Assembly (NCBI RefSeq): GCF_024622195.1
Contig: NZ_JANKBI010000005.1
Span: 62,001-126,000, forward strand
Direction: 5' to 3'
DNA: 64,000 nt
Source: Murimonas intestini
GTDB lineage: Bacteria > Bacillota > Clostridia > Lachnospirales > Lachnospiraceae
The notes beneath the pieces were generated by a model. It worked only from the letters and a program-made list of their open reading frames with translations. It had not been told where the DNA came from and did not search any database. The translations under genes and the position numbers were made by a program. Within the stretch, counting starts at the first letter, position 1; each line of letters begins with the position of its first letter. This document shows, one piece after another, positions 1 to 9,500 of this stretch.

Positions 1-1588
1 CCAAATCCCAATCGAAGAAAATGGCGTCGCCAGGGGCGATGTTCTCATACCCCCTTGCACCCCATTGTCCGCGGGACTGGAACCAGGGAACCCCCTCCCA
101 CTCACAGCCTGCAAAACGCGGTTCGCTTTTTCCAGCCTGATTATAGCACCAGGATACGAAGCAGGCGCACCATTCCACCCGGCTGTTAAAACCGTACCAG
201 CTCCAGTAGGGATAACCGCCCACATTGCCCACCTGACTTTTTGCCAGTTCTACCAGTTCAGGGTTGCCGGGGCGTGTGCCATTGATAAATTCTACGCCGG
301 ATAGGTCCTCGGAACCGCTGGTATCAGGGGAACCCCCGCCAAACAGCAGCGGCTTATTGCCCAGCGTCTGACGATAAACCTGATACATCTCCAACTGCTC
401 TGCGGTCAGTAATTCCGACACCACAGCGGAAATGGGCTTACTGGTAAGTTTCACATTCAGAATGTAATACTCATAGGGTACTTCCTCCGAAGTGGTCTCG
501 CCAGTCTCCGGGTCTGTGGAAGTCTCTGTACGGTATCGGATCTCCACTTCCTCGGTAAGTGTCAGCTGATACTGTGCCTCAAATATACGCTCCAGCTCTG
601 CCTGGGCGCTTTGCCGGGTATAGCCCTGCAAGACGGCGGATAGAAATGCCGCTAGCTCATGAGGGTCATGGCCGATCATATCCAGGTCATACCGATACTC
701 GTCATACCCTGGGTGACTGTTTTCAATATTGTCGATCTCTGCCTGCAACCCAGCTTCTTTCGCTGCATAGTCTGCTTCCACCGCCAGCATTTCCGGGTCA
801 TCCGATGGATAGGTAGTGCCGGAAAGAACGGAACCGATACTCTGTGCCATCATGGAACAGGAGGACATGGTATTCATCAGCAGACAAACGATGAGAAACA
901 ACGCCCCTGCGATCAGAAAACCTTTCTTGTGTCGCATAACGAATGCCCCTGCCTGCTGTGCCTTTTCTTTTACCGTTCTTGCGGCTTTTCCGGTTTTGGA
1001 CGCAGCCTGGGCGGTATTTCCGGCAGTCTGACCGGTGCGCTTGGCAGCGGCATACTGCTTTTTAATGGCCTGCTTTTGCTGCCAGCGGGAAAGAGGATTG
1101 CTGGCAAACTGAGGATTTTCCTGCAAAGATTTCTGGTACAGGGCATTTACATTTGCCTTTTCCAGTTGGCGCTCTGCCTGGGCTGCTTTGCGGTACGGCT
1201 TCAGCTTGTGGCTGCGATAGCCCTCCCGCACCAGATAAGCGCTGGTCTCCACCGCCTCCTCGGACTTGTGGGCGCTTTCCACGCCCACATTGTCCTGTTC
1301 TGTTTCCCGGATCTCTTTGTGGAGCTTGCCCGCAACCAGATGGGCGGGAGCTTCCTTGACCCCTTGAGAAAGTTTGGAGGGTTGCTTTTTCTTGTCCTCA
1401 AAGGTCAGCTTCGAGGTCTTTTTCCCGGTATCCGGGTCAATGACCGTCTGCCTGACCTTTTTCTTTGGGATATTGGCCTGCGCCTTATCTGCTCTGGCCG
1501 CAGCTTTCTCCGCTTTGCGGATCGGCTTTTCCAGTGCAGGGTCAGAGCGTTCCTCATCGGTAAAGCGCAGGCGCGGTTCCTTATTCAA
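1..1588 (-). CDS. CHAP-domain peptidoglycan hydrolase of the conjugation apparatus (CD1108-type), 3' end cut by the window
   Basis: The frame is open from a TTG at 1588 to the window edge, giving 529 visible codons. A long Lys/Ala/Gln-rich region comes first, then a single membrane segment near residues 222-242 (FLIAGALFLIVCLLM). An extracellular region follows, and a CHAP/NlpC-like domain begins near residue 440, with the catalytic Cys in CACFVSWCYN. Such proteins open the cell wall for the mating channel. The TTG start overlaps the end of the upstream gene by 8 nt and is preceded by GGGAGAA, which suggests translational coupling; no in-frame ATG lies close by. The C-terminal end of the domain, including the catalytic His, is outside the window. 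Confidence 0.85.
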   Translation of the reverse strand, partial: MNKEPRLRFTDEERSDPALEKPIRKAEKAAARADKAQANIPKKKVRQTVIDPDTGKKTSKLTFEDKKKQPSKLSQGVKEAPAHLVAGKLHKEIRETEQDNVGVESAHKSEEAVETSAYLVREGYRSHKLKPYRKAAQAERQLEKANVNALYQKSLQENPQFASNPLSRWQQKQAIKKQYAAAKRTGQTAGNTAQAASKTGKAARTVKEKAQQAGAFVMRHKKGFLIAGALFLIVCLLMNTMSSCSMMAQSIGSVLSGTTYPSDDPEMLAVEADYAAKEAGLQAEIDNIENSHPGYDEYRYDLDMIGHDPHELAAFLSAVLQGYTRQSAQAELERIFEAQYQLTLTEEVEIRYRTETSTDPETGETTSEEVPYEYYILNVKLTSKPISAVVSELLTAEQLEMYQVYRQTLGNKPLLFGGGSPDTSGSEDLSGVEFINGTRPGNPELVELAKSQVGNVGGYPYWSWYGFNSRVEWCACFVSWCYNQAGKSEPRFAGCEWEGVPWFQSRGQWGARGYENIAPGDAIFFDWDL

Positions 1589-1964
1589 ACCATTCTCCCA
1601 ACATGAGGGAGGACATCATGTAGTGCAGCTCTGCATAAATGGCCATCCCCACAGGATCGTTGAACATACAGCCGGACAGGTAGGCATAAAACTGTGCCAC
1701 CACATCGGACAAGATCTTCGCCTCTGTTCCTTCCAGAATCAGGCCGCCCATACCTTCCTTAGCACGAATGGCGCTCCAGACCTCTGCCAGACGGAGCAGA
1801 CCCACCTGACCGGTCTCATTCAGTTCGGCTGCCTGATCTGCCGCCGTGCGGCACTCACTTACCGCATCAGCCATGACCGTAAGCAGCTGGCTGCGCTGGG
1901 CATTTACCGCCCTGTCAAAAAACATCAGCGGGTTTTGATTCAAAATATTGGGATTCATCATCAT
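1581..1964 (-). CDS. Small ICE-conserved protein of unknown function
   Basis: This 127-residue soluble protein has no motif I can name. It contains Ala/Leu-rich helices and no signal peptide or membrane segment. Its start overlaps the virB4 stop by 4 nt and its end overlaps the CHAP gene by 8 nt, so it is translated within the mating-channel operon and probably belongs to the same apparatus. The start could be any of the three adjacent ATG codons (MMMNPN), which lie behind a GGAGGAATGA sequence. The function is unknown. Confidence 0.75.
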   Translation of the reverse strand: MMMNPNILNQNPLMFFDRAVNAQRSQLLTVMADAVSECRTAADQAAELNETGQVGLLRLAEVWSAIRAKEGMGGLILEGTEAKILSDVVAQFYAYLSGCMFNDPVGMAIYAELHYMMSSLMLGEWFE

Positions 1965-4765
1965 TCATCCTCCTTTTTCAGTTCTTGAGGTTTGGTGGTC
2001 ATAATGCGGTAAAGCTCGGTATTCTTCGGGAAGTGATCCACAAAAGGCAGAATTGTGGAGCCATAGAACAGCAACCCCTCGCCCTCGCCGGAGTGTGTTA
2101 CATAGCTAAGCTGGTGTGTGGAAATGCCCAGCTGCTTGGCAAGGATCTGACGGTCTCCACCTGCCTGGTTGAGCATATACACGAAGTCAGAGTTTTCAAA
2201 GATGTTCTCAACCTCGCGTGAAGAAAGCAGATCTTTCACATTTTGGGTAATCTGATTGTTATTAACAGATGGCTTTTTATCCATCTCTCTGGGGCTTTCG
2301 CCCATTTTCATCGGCGTGTCATTTCACGCCCAGCATAGCATATCTTTTTGCCACGGATCATACCGTACCGGCTGGTAATGCGGCCTCGTGGAGCTGTTAT
2401 ATTCTGCTCAAAGCAGGGTCAAGCTCTATGCGTTGCGTGTGACTGTCCTTTTACAGACAGCCTTCCACTCGGATTGGGGCGCTACCCCTTTCCCGATTTC
2501 TTCCGCATTGATAATTCTGACCTACTTGCCGGTTTCAGTCAGAACGGCGAAGTCTGCACTTTAAGCGGCTAACAAGTTGCAGACCCAATCACCAGTGGGA
2601 ATGCCGCCCCATTTACGGAATCGCTTCCAAATTTCTACCGTGTAAGCGGCGGTCTGCTCCTCCTTCAAAAGCAGGTGCATCTCGTCGATGTAGTAACGGG
2701 TGGACTTGTGAGCGGCACGGTTGATGGTAACGCGGTTCCACACCTGATCTTGGACTACCAGCATACCGATTTTCTTGAGCTGCTTGCCCAGTTCCTTGAT
2801 GTCATAGCAGACAATGCGGTTATTGATGTCCACATTGCTCTGGTGGTTGAACACATTGAGGGAGCCAGTTACATAGATTTCAAGGGCTGTAGCGATATAC
2901 TGGGCTTCCTTTTCCTCCTGTTCTCGGAGCAGGTTATACAGATCCTCCAGAACCGGCATATTCTCCGGGCGCGGGTCATTCAGGTAAGTCTGATAAACCA
3001 GGCGCACACAGCGGTCGATGATGGTTTTTTGCACCGGCTGCAATCCGTCCTTACCGCCTACGATCAGCTCACACAAGCTGAGAATGAAGTCAGACTTGAG
3101 GGACAGCGGGCTTTCATCGTCCGAGTAATCCAGGTTCAGGTCCATCGGATTGATGTAGTTGGTTGAGGTAGGCGAGATCTTGATGACTTGCCCATGCAGA
3201 CGCTCCACCAGAGGTGCGTACTCTGCTTCCGGGTCACAGATGATGACATCATCATTGGTAAGCAAAAAGCAGTTGGCAATTTCTCGTTTTGCGCTGAAGG
3301 ACTTACCGGAACCCGGCGTACCCAAAATCAAGCCGTTGGGGTTTTTCAGCAGCTTTCTGTCTACCATGATGAGGTTGTTGGACAAGGCGTTGATGCCGTA
3401 GTACAGAGCTTCTTTGCCGTTCTGAAACAGTTCCTGTGTGGTGAACGGTACAAAGATAGCAGTAGAACTGGTGGTCAGCCCTCGCTGGATCTCAATCTGA
3501 TTGAGCCCCAGGGGCAGACAGCTCATCAGCCCTTCTTCCTGCTGGAAGTCCAGTCTGGTCAGCTGGCAGTTATACTTCTGGGCAATAGAGCCTGCCTGAA
3601 AGATGTTGTTGCCAAGCTGACGGGGATTGTCCGCTGTGTTCAGCACCAAAAAGGAAACAAGGAACATTCTCTCGTTTCGGCTCTGCAAATCCTGCAACAG
3701 CTTTTTCGCCTCACTGCCGTAGGTGGCAAGGTCAGAGGGAATGATGTCCATGTCGTATCCTGCGCGGACTGCTTTTTTCTGTTCCTCGATCTTACTGCGG
3801 TCCAGGTCGGTAATCTTACGCTTTACCGTCTTAATGGCTTTCACCTGATCCACCGACTGAATGTGCATACTCACAATGAGCGAGCTTTCCATATCCAGAA
3901 AATCAGCCAGCAGACGGTCATTCAGCTCCGGTGCAAGGATCTGCAAAAAAGAAACAGCCCCGTATTTCTTGCCCATACGGAACTGCTTGCCGGTGCGGAA
4001 CTCAAAGGAACTTGGTGCGATGAAGTCCTTGGTAGATAGGCCAGAAGGAGCCAGCCAGTCCCATTCAAACTGAAACGGGAGCTGTTCATCCATGTGGAAT
4101 ACCGCATGAAGCTGGGAAAGCCTTTCCTTACCGTCCAGTGTTCTGGCGGCTACGCCAAGACGCTTGAAGTTATTGAGTATATCGGTCTCAATACGCTCCA
4201 GACGGGGCTTGGCGGCTTTGATGCTGTCAGCGTCGATACCAAAGGTCAGATATTTGGTCTTGATGAGACCGTTGTTTCCTCTGGCCAGCTGATTTTGCAG
4301 CATCGTGGTATATTCCTCACGGATACTGTCAAAGGCATCCCCCTGGGGCGGGATGGAAATGGAATTGGCAAAGGTCTCCTCCGATGCCGCAAGGTTCAAA
4401 AAAGACAGCTGGAAGTGAATCGAGCTGTCGAAGTAATTGAGGAAATCACACCAGCCCTCAAAGATCGCGGTCTTATCTTCATTTTGGGAGAGCTGATAGT
4501 TGATGTCCTGAAACTGAATGGTCTTTGTGTAGTGGCTGTCCGATACGCGGCAGATCCCGTCCGGCCACATCCGTTCATAGGGGATACTGTCCTGTGCCGA
4601 TTTTCCTTTTTTGTCCGTGCGATTGGCGCGGGCAATGGCCGCTTCGATCTGCTTCTTATCGGCGCGGGACAGCTTTTTCTTTGTCTTTACTGGCTGCACG
4701 GTCTTTTCTTCCGGTTTTCCCAGCAGACGGCGCAACCAGCTTTTCATTGCGGTGAACAATGTCAT
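1961..4765 (-). CDS. VirB4-like conjugation ATPase, coding sequence split by a group I intron
   Basis: This is the ATPase that powers the type IV secretion channel at the inner membrane face. Exon 1 is 4765-2591 (725 codons) and exon 2 is 2251-1961 (96 codons plus stop), together 821 residues, the usual family length. Walker A (GTPGSGKS) is near residue 481 and Walker B (YYIDEMHLLL) near 692. Without splicing, the reading frame stops 9 codons into the intron. Joining at GGT|ATT restores the conserved string PTGITQNVKDLLSS, so the interruption falls inside a conserved catalytic-domain motif. The start at 4765 has AAGGAGG just upstream and overlaps prgI by 110 bp; a second Met at 4747 is an alternative. 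Splicing itself is inferred, not seen. Confidence 0.88.
2252..2590 (-). ncRNA. ORF-less group I intron (339 nt) in the virB4-like gene
   Basis: The insert begins after a U (exon ...CUGGU) and ends with G (...AAUCAG), as in group I introns. The core pseudoknot can be drawn in the right order: P3 5' GGUCA (2522-2518), P7 5' GCAUAG (2431-2426), P3 3' UGACC (2421-2417), P7 3' CUAUGC (2338-2333, within AAAGAUAUGCUAUGC). A P-like element (UCAAUGCGGAAGAAA, 2512-2498) precedes the P4-P6 hairpins. P1 can pair UGGU|GA with UCGCCG (2550-2545), giving the conserved U-G wobble at the splice site. A GAAA-capped GGGC/GCCC stem sits in the P9 region. There is no homing endonuclease gene. It is not group II: GUGYG, domain V and an AY end are all missing. 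No P7.1/P7.2 fits between P7 and P3, which argues against subgroup IA. Confidence 0.82.
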
Positions 4766-5111
4766 ACACCTCCTTATCGAGCATTTCCTGCCGCTTTAAT
4801 ACGGCATAAAAGTTATTGGTCTGGTAGGGACGCTGCTTGGGACGGATCACAGCTACTTTTAGGATGTTGCCGACGATCTTTTCCAGGCCCTGTCCATGCT
4901 TTTCATACATTGCCAGCAGGAAGAAGGGCATCATGACCAACATCATACACATGGCGGCCATGCTGTTTCCCGCAGGCTCACGGAGCAAAAAGAACAGCGG
5001 TACGCCTACAAGCGCCCCAGCGGTAAAGCAGACCAGCTGCCTTCGGGTCAGATTGAACATGACCTTGGTTTTGACTTTGGTTAAATCTTTGGGTACGGGT
5101 ACATAAGCCAA
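4656..5111 (-). CDS. PrgI family conjugation membrane protein
   Basis: PrgI-family proteins are small VirB3-like inner-membrane parts of Gram-positive mating channels and nearly always precede the VirB4 gene, as here. The protein starts at a TTG (LAYVPVPKDLTKVKTK) with AGGAGG 9 nt upstream. It has two adjacent hydrophobic segments near residues 26-70 and then the family signature RPKQRPYQTNNFY. The highly basic C-terminus overlaps the first 110 bp of virB4. The total is about 151 residues, normal for the family. A longer open frame upstream lacks a ribosome binding site and was not used. Confidence 0.88.
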   Translation of the reverse strand: MAYVPVPKDLTKVKTKVMFNLTRRQLVCFTAGALVGVPLFFLLREPAGNSMAAMCMMLVMMPFFLLAMYEKHGQGLEKIVGNILKVAVIRPKQRPYQTNNFYAVLKRQEMLDKEVYDIVHRNEKLVAPSAGKTGRKDRAASKDKEKAVPRR

Positions 5112-5131
5112 TGTGGAAACCTCCTTCCGTT

Positions 5132-6001
5132 TTAATGCGCCTGAAAGACTGATTTTGCGAGACTGCCGGTTTTGAACAGCGTAAAGCACAGCAGTACGGT
5201 GTAGCCCACGCAGCTCCAGATTGCCATGATGATGTCATCTTCCAGAGCGATGTTCTGCACCAGCACAGCATAAATTGCCACGCAGACGATGATGAGAAAC
5301 GCCTGAAAGCCCAGCGCCAGCAGGGAGCGGAGGTAGTTCTGTCCCATACCGCCCCATTCCTTGCCCATCATGGCAGCCATTGGAACGGGAGCCACCGAGG
5401 TCACAAGGTAAATCTCGATCATACGGCCATAAATGACGATAAAGATGCAGATATACAGCGCCCACATGGTAATGCCGATAAAGAGGGATTGGAACCAAAG
5501 CCCGAATAGCGGCCCCAGATCCATTTCCATCAGCCTCGGTTCCAAATCGGTCATAACTGAGGAAATGTCAATAGACGCATCCGAACCGATGATCCCTGCC
5601 GCCTGTGCCACCACGCTCTGCGCCATATCAAAGACGCCCATCACGATATTCCATGTGTTTGTGACAATGAGGATGGCAGTGGCTGATTTGAACACCCACT
5701 TGAAAATCATCCAAGTATCCACATCATGCAGGTTGTTCTTGTCTGCGATCATCTGGATCAGGTCTACGGTCATCACAATAGCCAGGATCACGCCTGCAAT
5801 CGGCACCATGATGGAGTTGGACAGATTCTCAATCATACTGAAAATACTGCCATTCCATCCCTGTGGGGTCTGGCCTACCTGTACGGATATATCCGCGACC
5901 TGTTGGTTTACGCTGTCAAACATCCCCGAAAGGTTACTCATAATACCGCCCACCAGCATTTCTTTCAGCCAATTTGTCAGGGCTTCAAGTAAGAAATCCA
6001 T
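5132..6001 (-). CDS. VirB6/TrbL-like conjugation channel membrane protein
   Basis: This 289-residue protein has a short N-terminal amphipathic stretch, an extracellular-type region (QVGQTPQGWNG) and about six hydrophobic segments. The conserved block RMIEIYLVTSVAPVPMAAMM and the QNYLRSLLALGFQAFLI region are typical of the VirB6/TrbL-like protein of Firmicutes ICEs. It would form the inner-membrane channel together with PrgI and VirB4. It lies 20 bp upstream of prgI and follows the Maff2 gene, the standard order. The RBS (GGAGG) is upstream of ATG 6001. Confidence 0.88.
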   Translation of the reverse strand: MDFLLEALTNWLKEMLVGGIMSNLSGMFDSVNQQVADISVQVGQTPQGWNGSIFSMIENLSNSIMVPIAGVILAIVMTVDLIQMIADKNNLHDVDTWMIFKWVFKSATAILIVTNTWNIVMGVFDMAQSVVAQAAGIIGSDASIDISSVMTDLEPRLMEMDLGPLFGLWFQSLFIGITMWALYICIFIVIYGRMIEIYLVTSVAPVPMAAMMGKEWGGMGQNYLRSLLALGFQAFLIIVCVAIYAVLVQNIALEDDIIMAIWSCVGYTVLLCFTLFKTGSLAKSVFQAH

Positions 6002-6068
6002 ACGGTGTCAACCTCCTTTCCGCCGCCCCCGCAAAGCTGCGGGAGCGGCAAGGATTTTGCGGGGACGA

Positions 6069-6287
6069 TTAGACAGAGAACAGCCCGGAGAGCAGAGGTA
6101 CAAGAACCATGCCGACTACGGCTACACCAGCGCCGGCCATGAGCTGCTTCATTCCCTGTGATTTTGCGCCCGGATTATCATTTCCGTAGCCCTCCAAGAG
6201 ATTGATAACGCCCCAGATACCGAGACCGGCACCGAGCGCGATAACGAGGGTCTGAAGAACGGTAATTGCCTGTTCAAAAAATGCCAT
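6069..6287 (-). CDS. Maff2 family small membrane protein
   Basis: This 72-residue protein has two hydrophobic helices, near residues 8-30 and 46-70, separated by a polar loop (EGYGNDNPGAKSQG). It matches the Maff2 family, which is found beside VirB6 in ICEs; its size and topology recall VirB2-like pilin subunits, though that role is inference. It sits between virD4 and virB6 in the conjugation operon. A GC-rich hairpin separates it from virD4. Confidence 0.85.
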   Translation of the reverse strand: MAFFEQAITVLQTLVIALGAGLGIWGVINLLEGYGNDNPGAKSQGMKQLMAGAGVAVVGMVLVPLLSGLFSV

Positions 6288-6346
6288 ATAGTTTGTTAGC
6301 CGGAATCTGATTAAAAAATAGGTTTGTCATGTTTCATAGGCATACA

Positions 6347-6394
6347 AAAGCCGGAACAATCTGCCGCCCGGTTTCCGGGGGCGTGATTCCGGCT
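6347..6394 (-). terminator. Hairpin between virD4 and Maff2 genes
   Basis: On the minus strand, AGCCGGAA pairs with TTCCGGCT around an inner GC-rich stem (CCGG/CCGG region), followed by a short T run. It lies just after the virD4 stop. It could be a partial terminator or a processing site that separates coupling-protein expression from the channel genes. The T run is only four bases, so complete termination is doubtful. Confidence 0.5.
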
Positions 6395-6506
6395 GTCCTC
6401 CTTTTTCATTATTTTTTCTTGCGATTGTCCGCTTTGTACGCCAATGGCCCGTAGAGGGCAGGTGCGGCGAATAGATAAGATCACTCCCTTCAAAAGCGGA
6501 ACGAAG

Positions 6507-9500
6507 TTAAGCGCCCTTTGTGTCTACTTCATATACATCGCAGACCTCATTGGGCTTGAGTTTCAGCCTTGCGGACAGGAATGCTTCAATGTCAAAAGCG
6601 TTCTTGTCATCCGCGTCGGCAGTGTACTTGAAATTGGGGTGCTTGGTGATGTCGTACTTATCCGAAAGGAAAGGACGCACACCGCGCAGCTGGAGGATAC
6701 ACTTGCCGCCATCCATAACAGCAAGCTCATCCTGGCTCATCAGCTCTTTCCCCAATTTTTGATAGTTGAGAGAGTGGGAGGTTTCCCGGCCACGGCTCTC
6801 TCCGGTGTTGTAGGTGTCGATGGTTTCCTTGCCCAGCACGGCAGCCAGCTCCTTGAGGGTGGTCGGCTCCTTACCGCCCAGGAAGATGGAAGTATCCATG
6901 TTGCCGATGATGGTATCCGCATTATCCTTATAGATCGCCTTGAGCTGACTCTGCGCCTGCAACACCAGACAGGCGGAGATCTCACGGCTTCGGATGGTGG
7001 CCACCAGCTTTTCCAGACGAGGAATCTGCCCGATATTGGCGGCTTCATCAATGAGACAGCGCACATGGACTGGAAGCCTGCCGCCATACACATCGTCCGC
7101 CTTTTCGCAGAGCAGGTTGAAAAGCTGGGTATAACACATGGAGATCAGGAAGTTAAAGCTGTCATCTGTATCACTCATAATGAGGAACAGAGCAGTTTTC
7201 CGGTCTCCCAGAGTATCCAGCTCCAACTCGTCATAAGCTGTGACCTCACGCAGCTCTGCAATGTCGAATACGGCAAGGCGCGCACCACAAGAAATAAGAA
7301 TCGACTTGGCTGTTTTTCCGGCGGCCAGCTTATATTTCTTATACTGGCGCACCGCAAAGTGGTTTGGCTTCTCGGCTTCTAATGCGTCAAACATCAGATC
7401 CACGGGGTTCTTGAACTCCTCGTCATCCTCCCGGACTTCCATGGCGTTGATGAACTCTATGAGGGTGGAAAAGTTCTGCTCCTCCACCGGAGCTTCATAG
7501 TGGATATACCCAATCAACGCGCAATACAGCAAGGTCTCTGCTTATGGTGATAGGTAAGCCTACAGGTTCTAATGTTTCCGGCTTTTCCCCCACCCCGCAC
7601 CGTGCATGACGGCTTTCCCGTCACACGGCGCTCCATCAACAACAATTCGCACACGTTATCACAAGTTATTACCATGAACATTTTTTTTTTAAGTGGTCTG
7701 CACCTGTTTCTGCCGAAACCGATTAGGCAGAAACAGGCGGATTTCCCGCTTCTTTGCGGAGTTTATTGAGTTTTGCAAGTTGGCGTTTGTTGAGGCTCAA
7801 TTCAGATAGACATTTTGCTATGGTCGATTCAGATGTAGCGTGGATTAAAATATGTACGCTTTCCCGGACAATAATCAGATTTTGGTAGTTATCCCTGCCA
7901 CCCCTGTTCTTCGGTAACTTATGGTGGCAATGAATATCTCCCAAAGATTCAAACACTTGACCAGTAACCGCACACTTTCCATATTGCGCACAAAAGAGTG
8001 ATAGACGGTTATCCGCATACGCGGCACTTTGCTCGTGGACTTCCTGCCGCAAAAGTGCCCTGAGCATCTTGGTATCAAAACCAAGGTTTTCATGGATTTC
8101 CGCTCTGCCTTCCGGCGTGTATTTCTGAATAGACCTTTTCTTGCACATTGGGGCCTTAGTACGAACATAGCTGATGGGAGCAACAGGAAGATTTTTGATG
8201 TAACGCATCAATTTAGAGCAACTATAGCGGTCTACGACAGCACCACCAATATTATCTTTTGGCTCCTTTTTCAATCTGTCGCCCAGACGCTTCATAGTCC
8301 GGGTAAGCTCGTAGCCTATGTCACGAAAATCAAGACTGACCCCTGTTGCCATCTGGTAGTAATTGTGTTCACCCATGACGAAAGCATTATAATTCAAAAT
8401 CGCTCTTGCCTCCGTCATGCCCTTTGGCGGACGGGCTATATTCTTGATTTTCTGTTTGGCCTCGGTTTTAATCCGCTTAACGGCTTTTTCGCTAACGCGC
8501 GATTGAACCACCAGCTTGTTCTTTTTCTTCGTGAGCCTCATTTTGATACCAAGAAATTCGGAGTAATGCTTATTGAGATTTACCACCTGTGTCTTTTCCG
8601 GGGATACGTCCAGCCTCAGCCGTTCTTTCAGCCATTTGGTAACCGCAATCAGCGTCCGCTCTGCGCTGTCCTTATTCTGACAGAATATACGAAAATCATC
8701 GGCATATCGGACAATGTGCATTTCTTTTAAGCGGGTTGTACGCATAGCGCGGTATCCATGACTTTTGTCGAATACGGTGTTGCCGCCTAACTGCCTGTTT
8801 CTGCCCCGCGCCACAGCCACCGGGTTATCTGCCCATTGGCTTTCTACCCACCAATCCAGTTCGTTCAGCACGATATTTGCCAACAGGGGCGAGATAATAC
8901 CGCCCTGAGGCGTACCCTTAACGGGGGCCGCCGTTGTGCCGTTCTCTAACTGGATAGGGGCTTTTAATATGCGCTTGACAATGTAAATCAGTCGTTTGTC
9001 CCGGATTCCCAGCGCCCACATCTGCTTAATCAGTTTCGAGTGGTCTACGTTATCGAAAAATCCCTTGATGTCAAACTCGACAACATAGTGCAAATGAGAT
9101 TGCTGCATATGCCGGTAGGACGCGGCTATGGCTTGTTCACAGTCTCGGTTGGGCCGGAACCCGTAGCTATTCTCGCTGAATTTTGCCTCACAGATTGGCT
9201 CCAGAACTTGGAGAATACATTGCTGTATCAACCTGTCCCAGATACATGGAATACCCAGCGGACGGGTCTTGCTTGGGTCACTTTGCTTTGGAATTTCTTT
9301 TCTCCGTACAGCCCGTGGGCTGTAATTCTTGGTAATGTTTCGTACCTTCTGAACCAACGTTTCCGGGCTGCATTTCTCAATAGCCCGAATTGTCAGCCCA
9401 TCCGTGCCGGGTGTCACGCTTCCGCCATTGCCCTTGATGTTCCGATAGGCAAGTAAGATGTTGTCTTTGCTGAATATCAAATCCATCAGACTATCAAATG

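Noticed and set aside
659..1606. Long open frame on the plus strand (315 codons)
   Set aside because: It is the antisense of the CHAP hydrolase gene, has no ribosome site or recognisable domain, and the minus-strand frame gives clear family motifs.
2252..2590. Insert in virB4 considered as a group II intron or a simple deletion/insertion scar
   Set aside because: It lacks GUGYG, domain V and an AY end, while the group I pseudoknot and splice-site bases fit and the frame is restored exactly.
6311..6493. 60-codon minus-strand frame between virD4 and Maff2
   Set aside because: It overlaps the hairpin at 6347-6394 and has no ribosome site or known motif.
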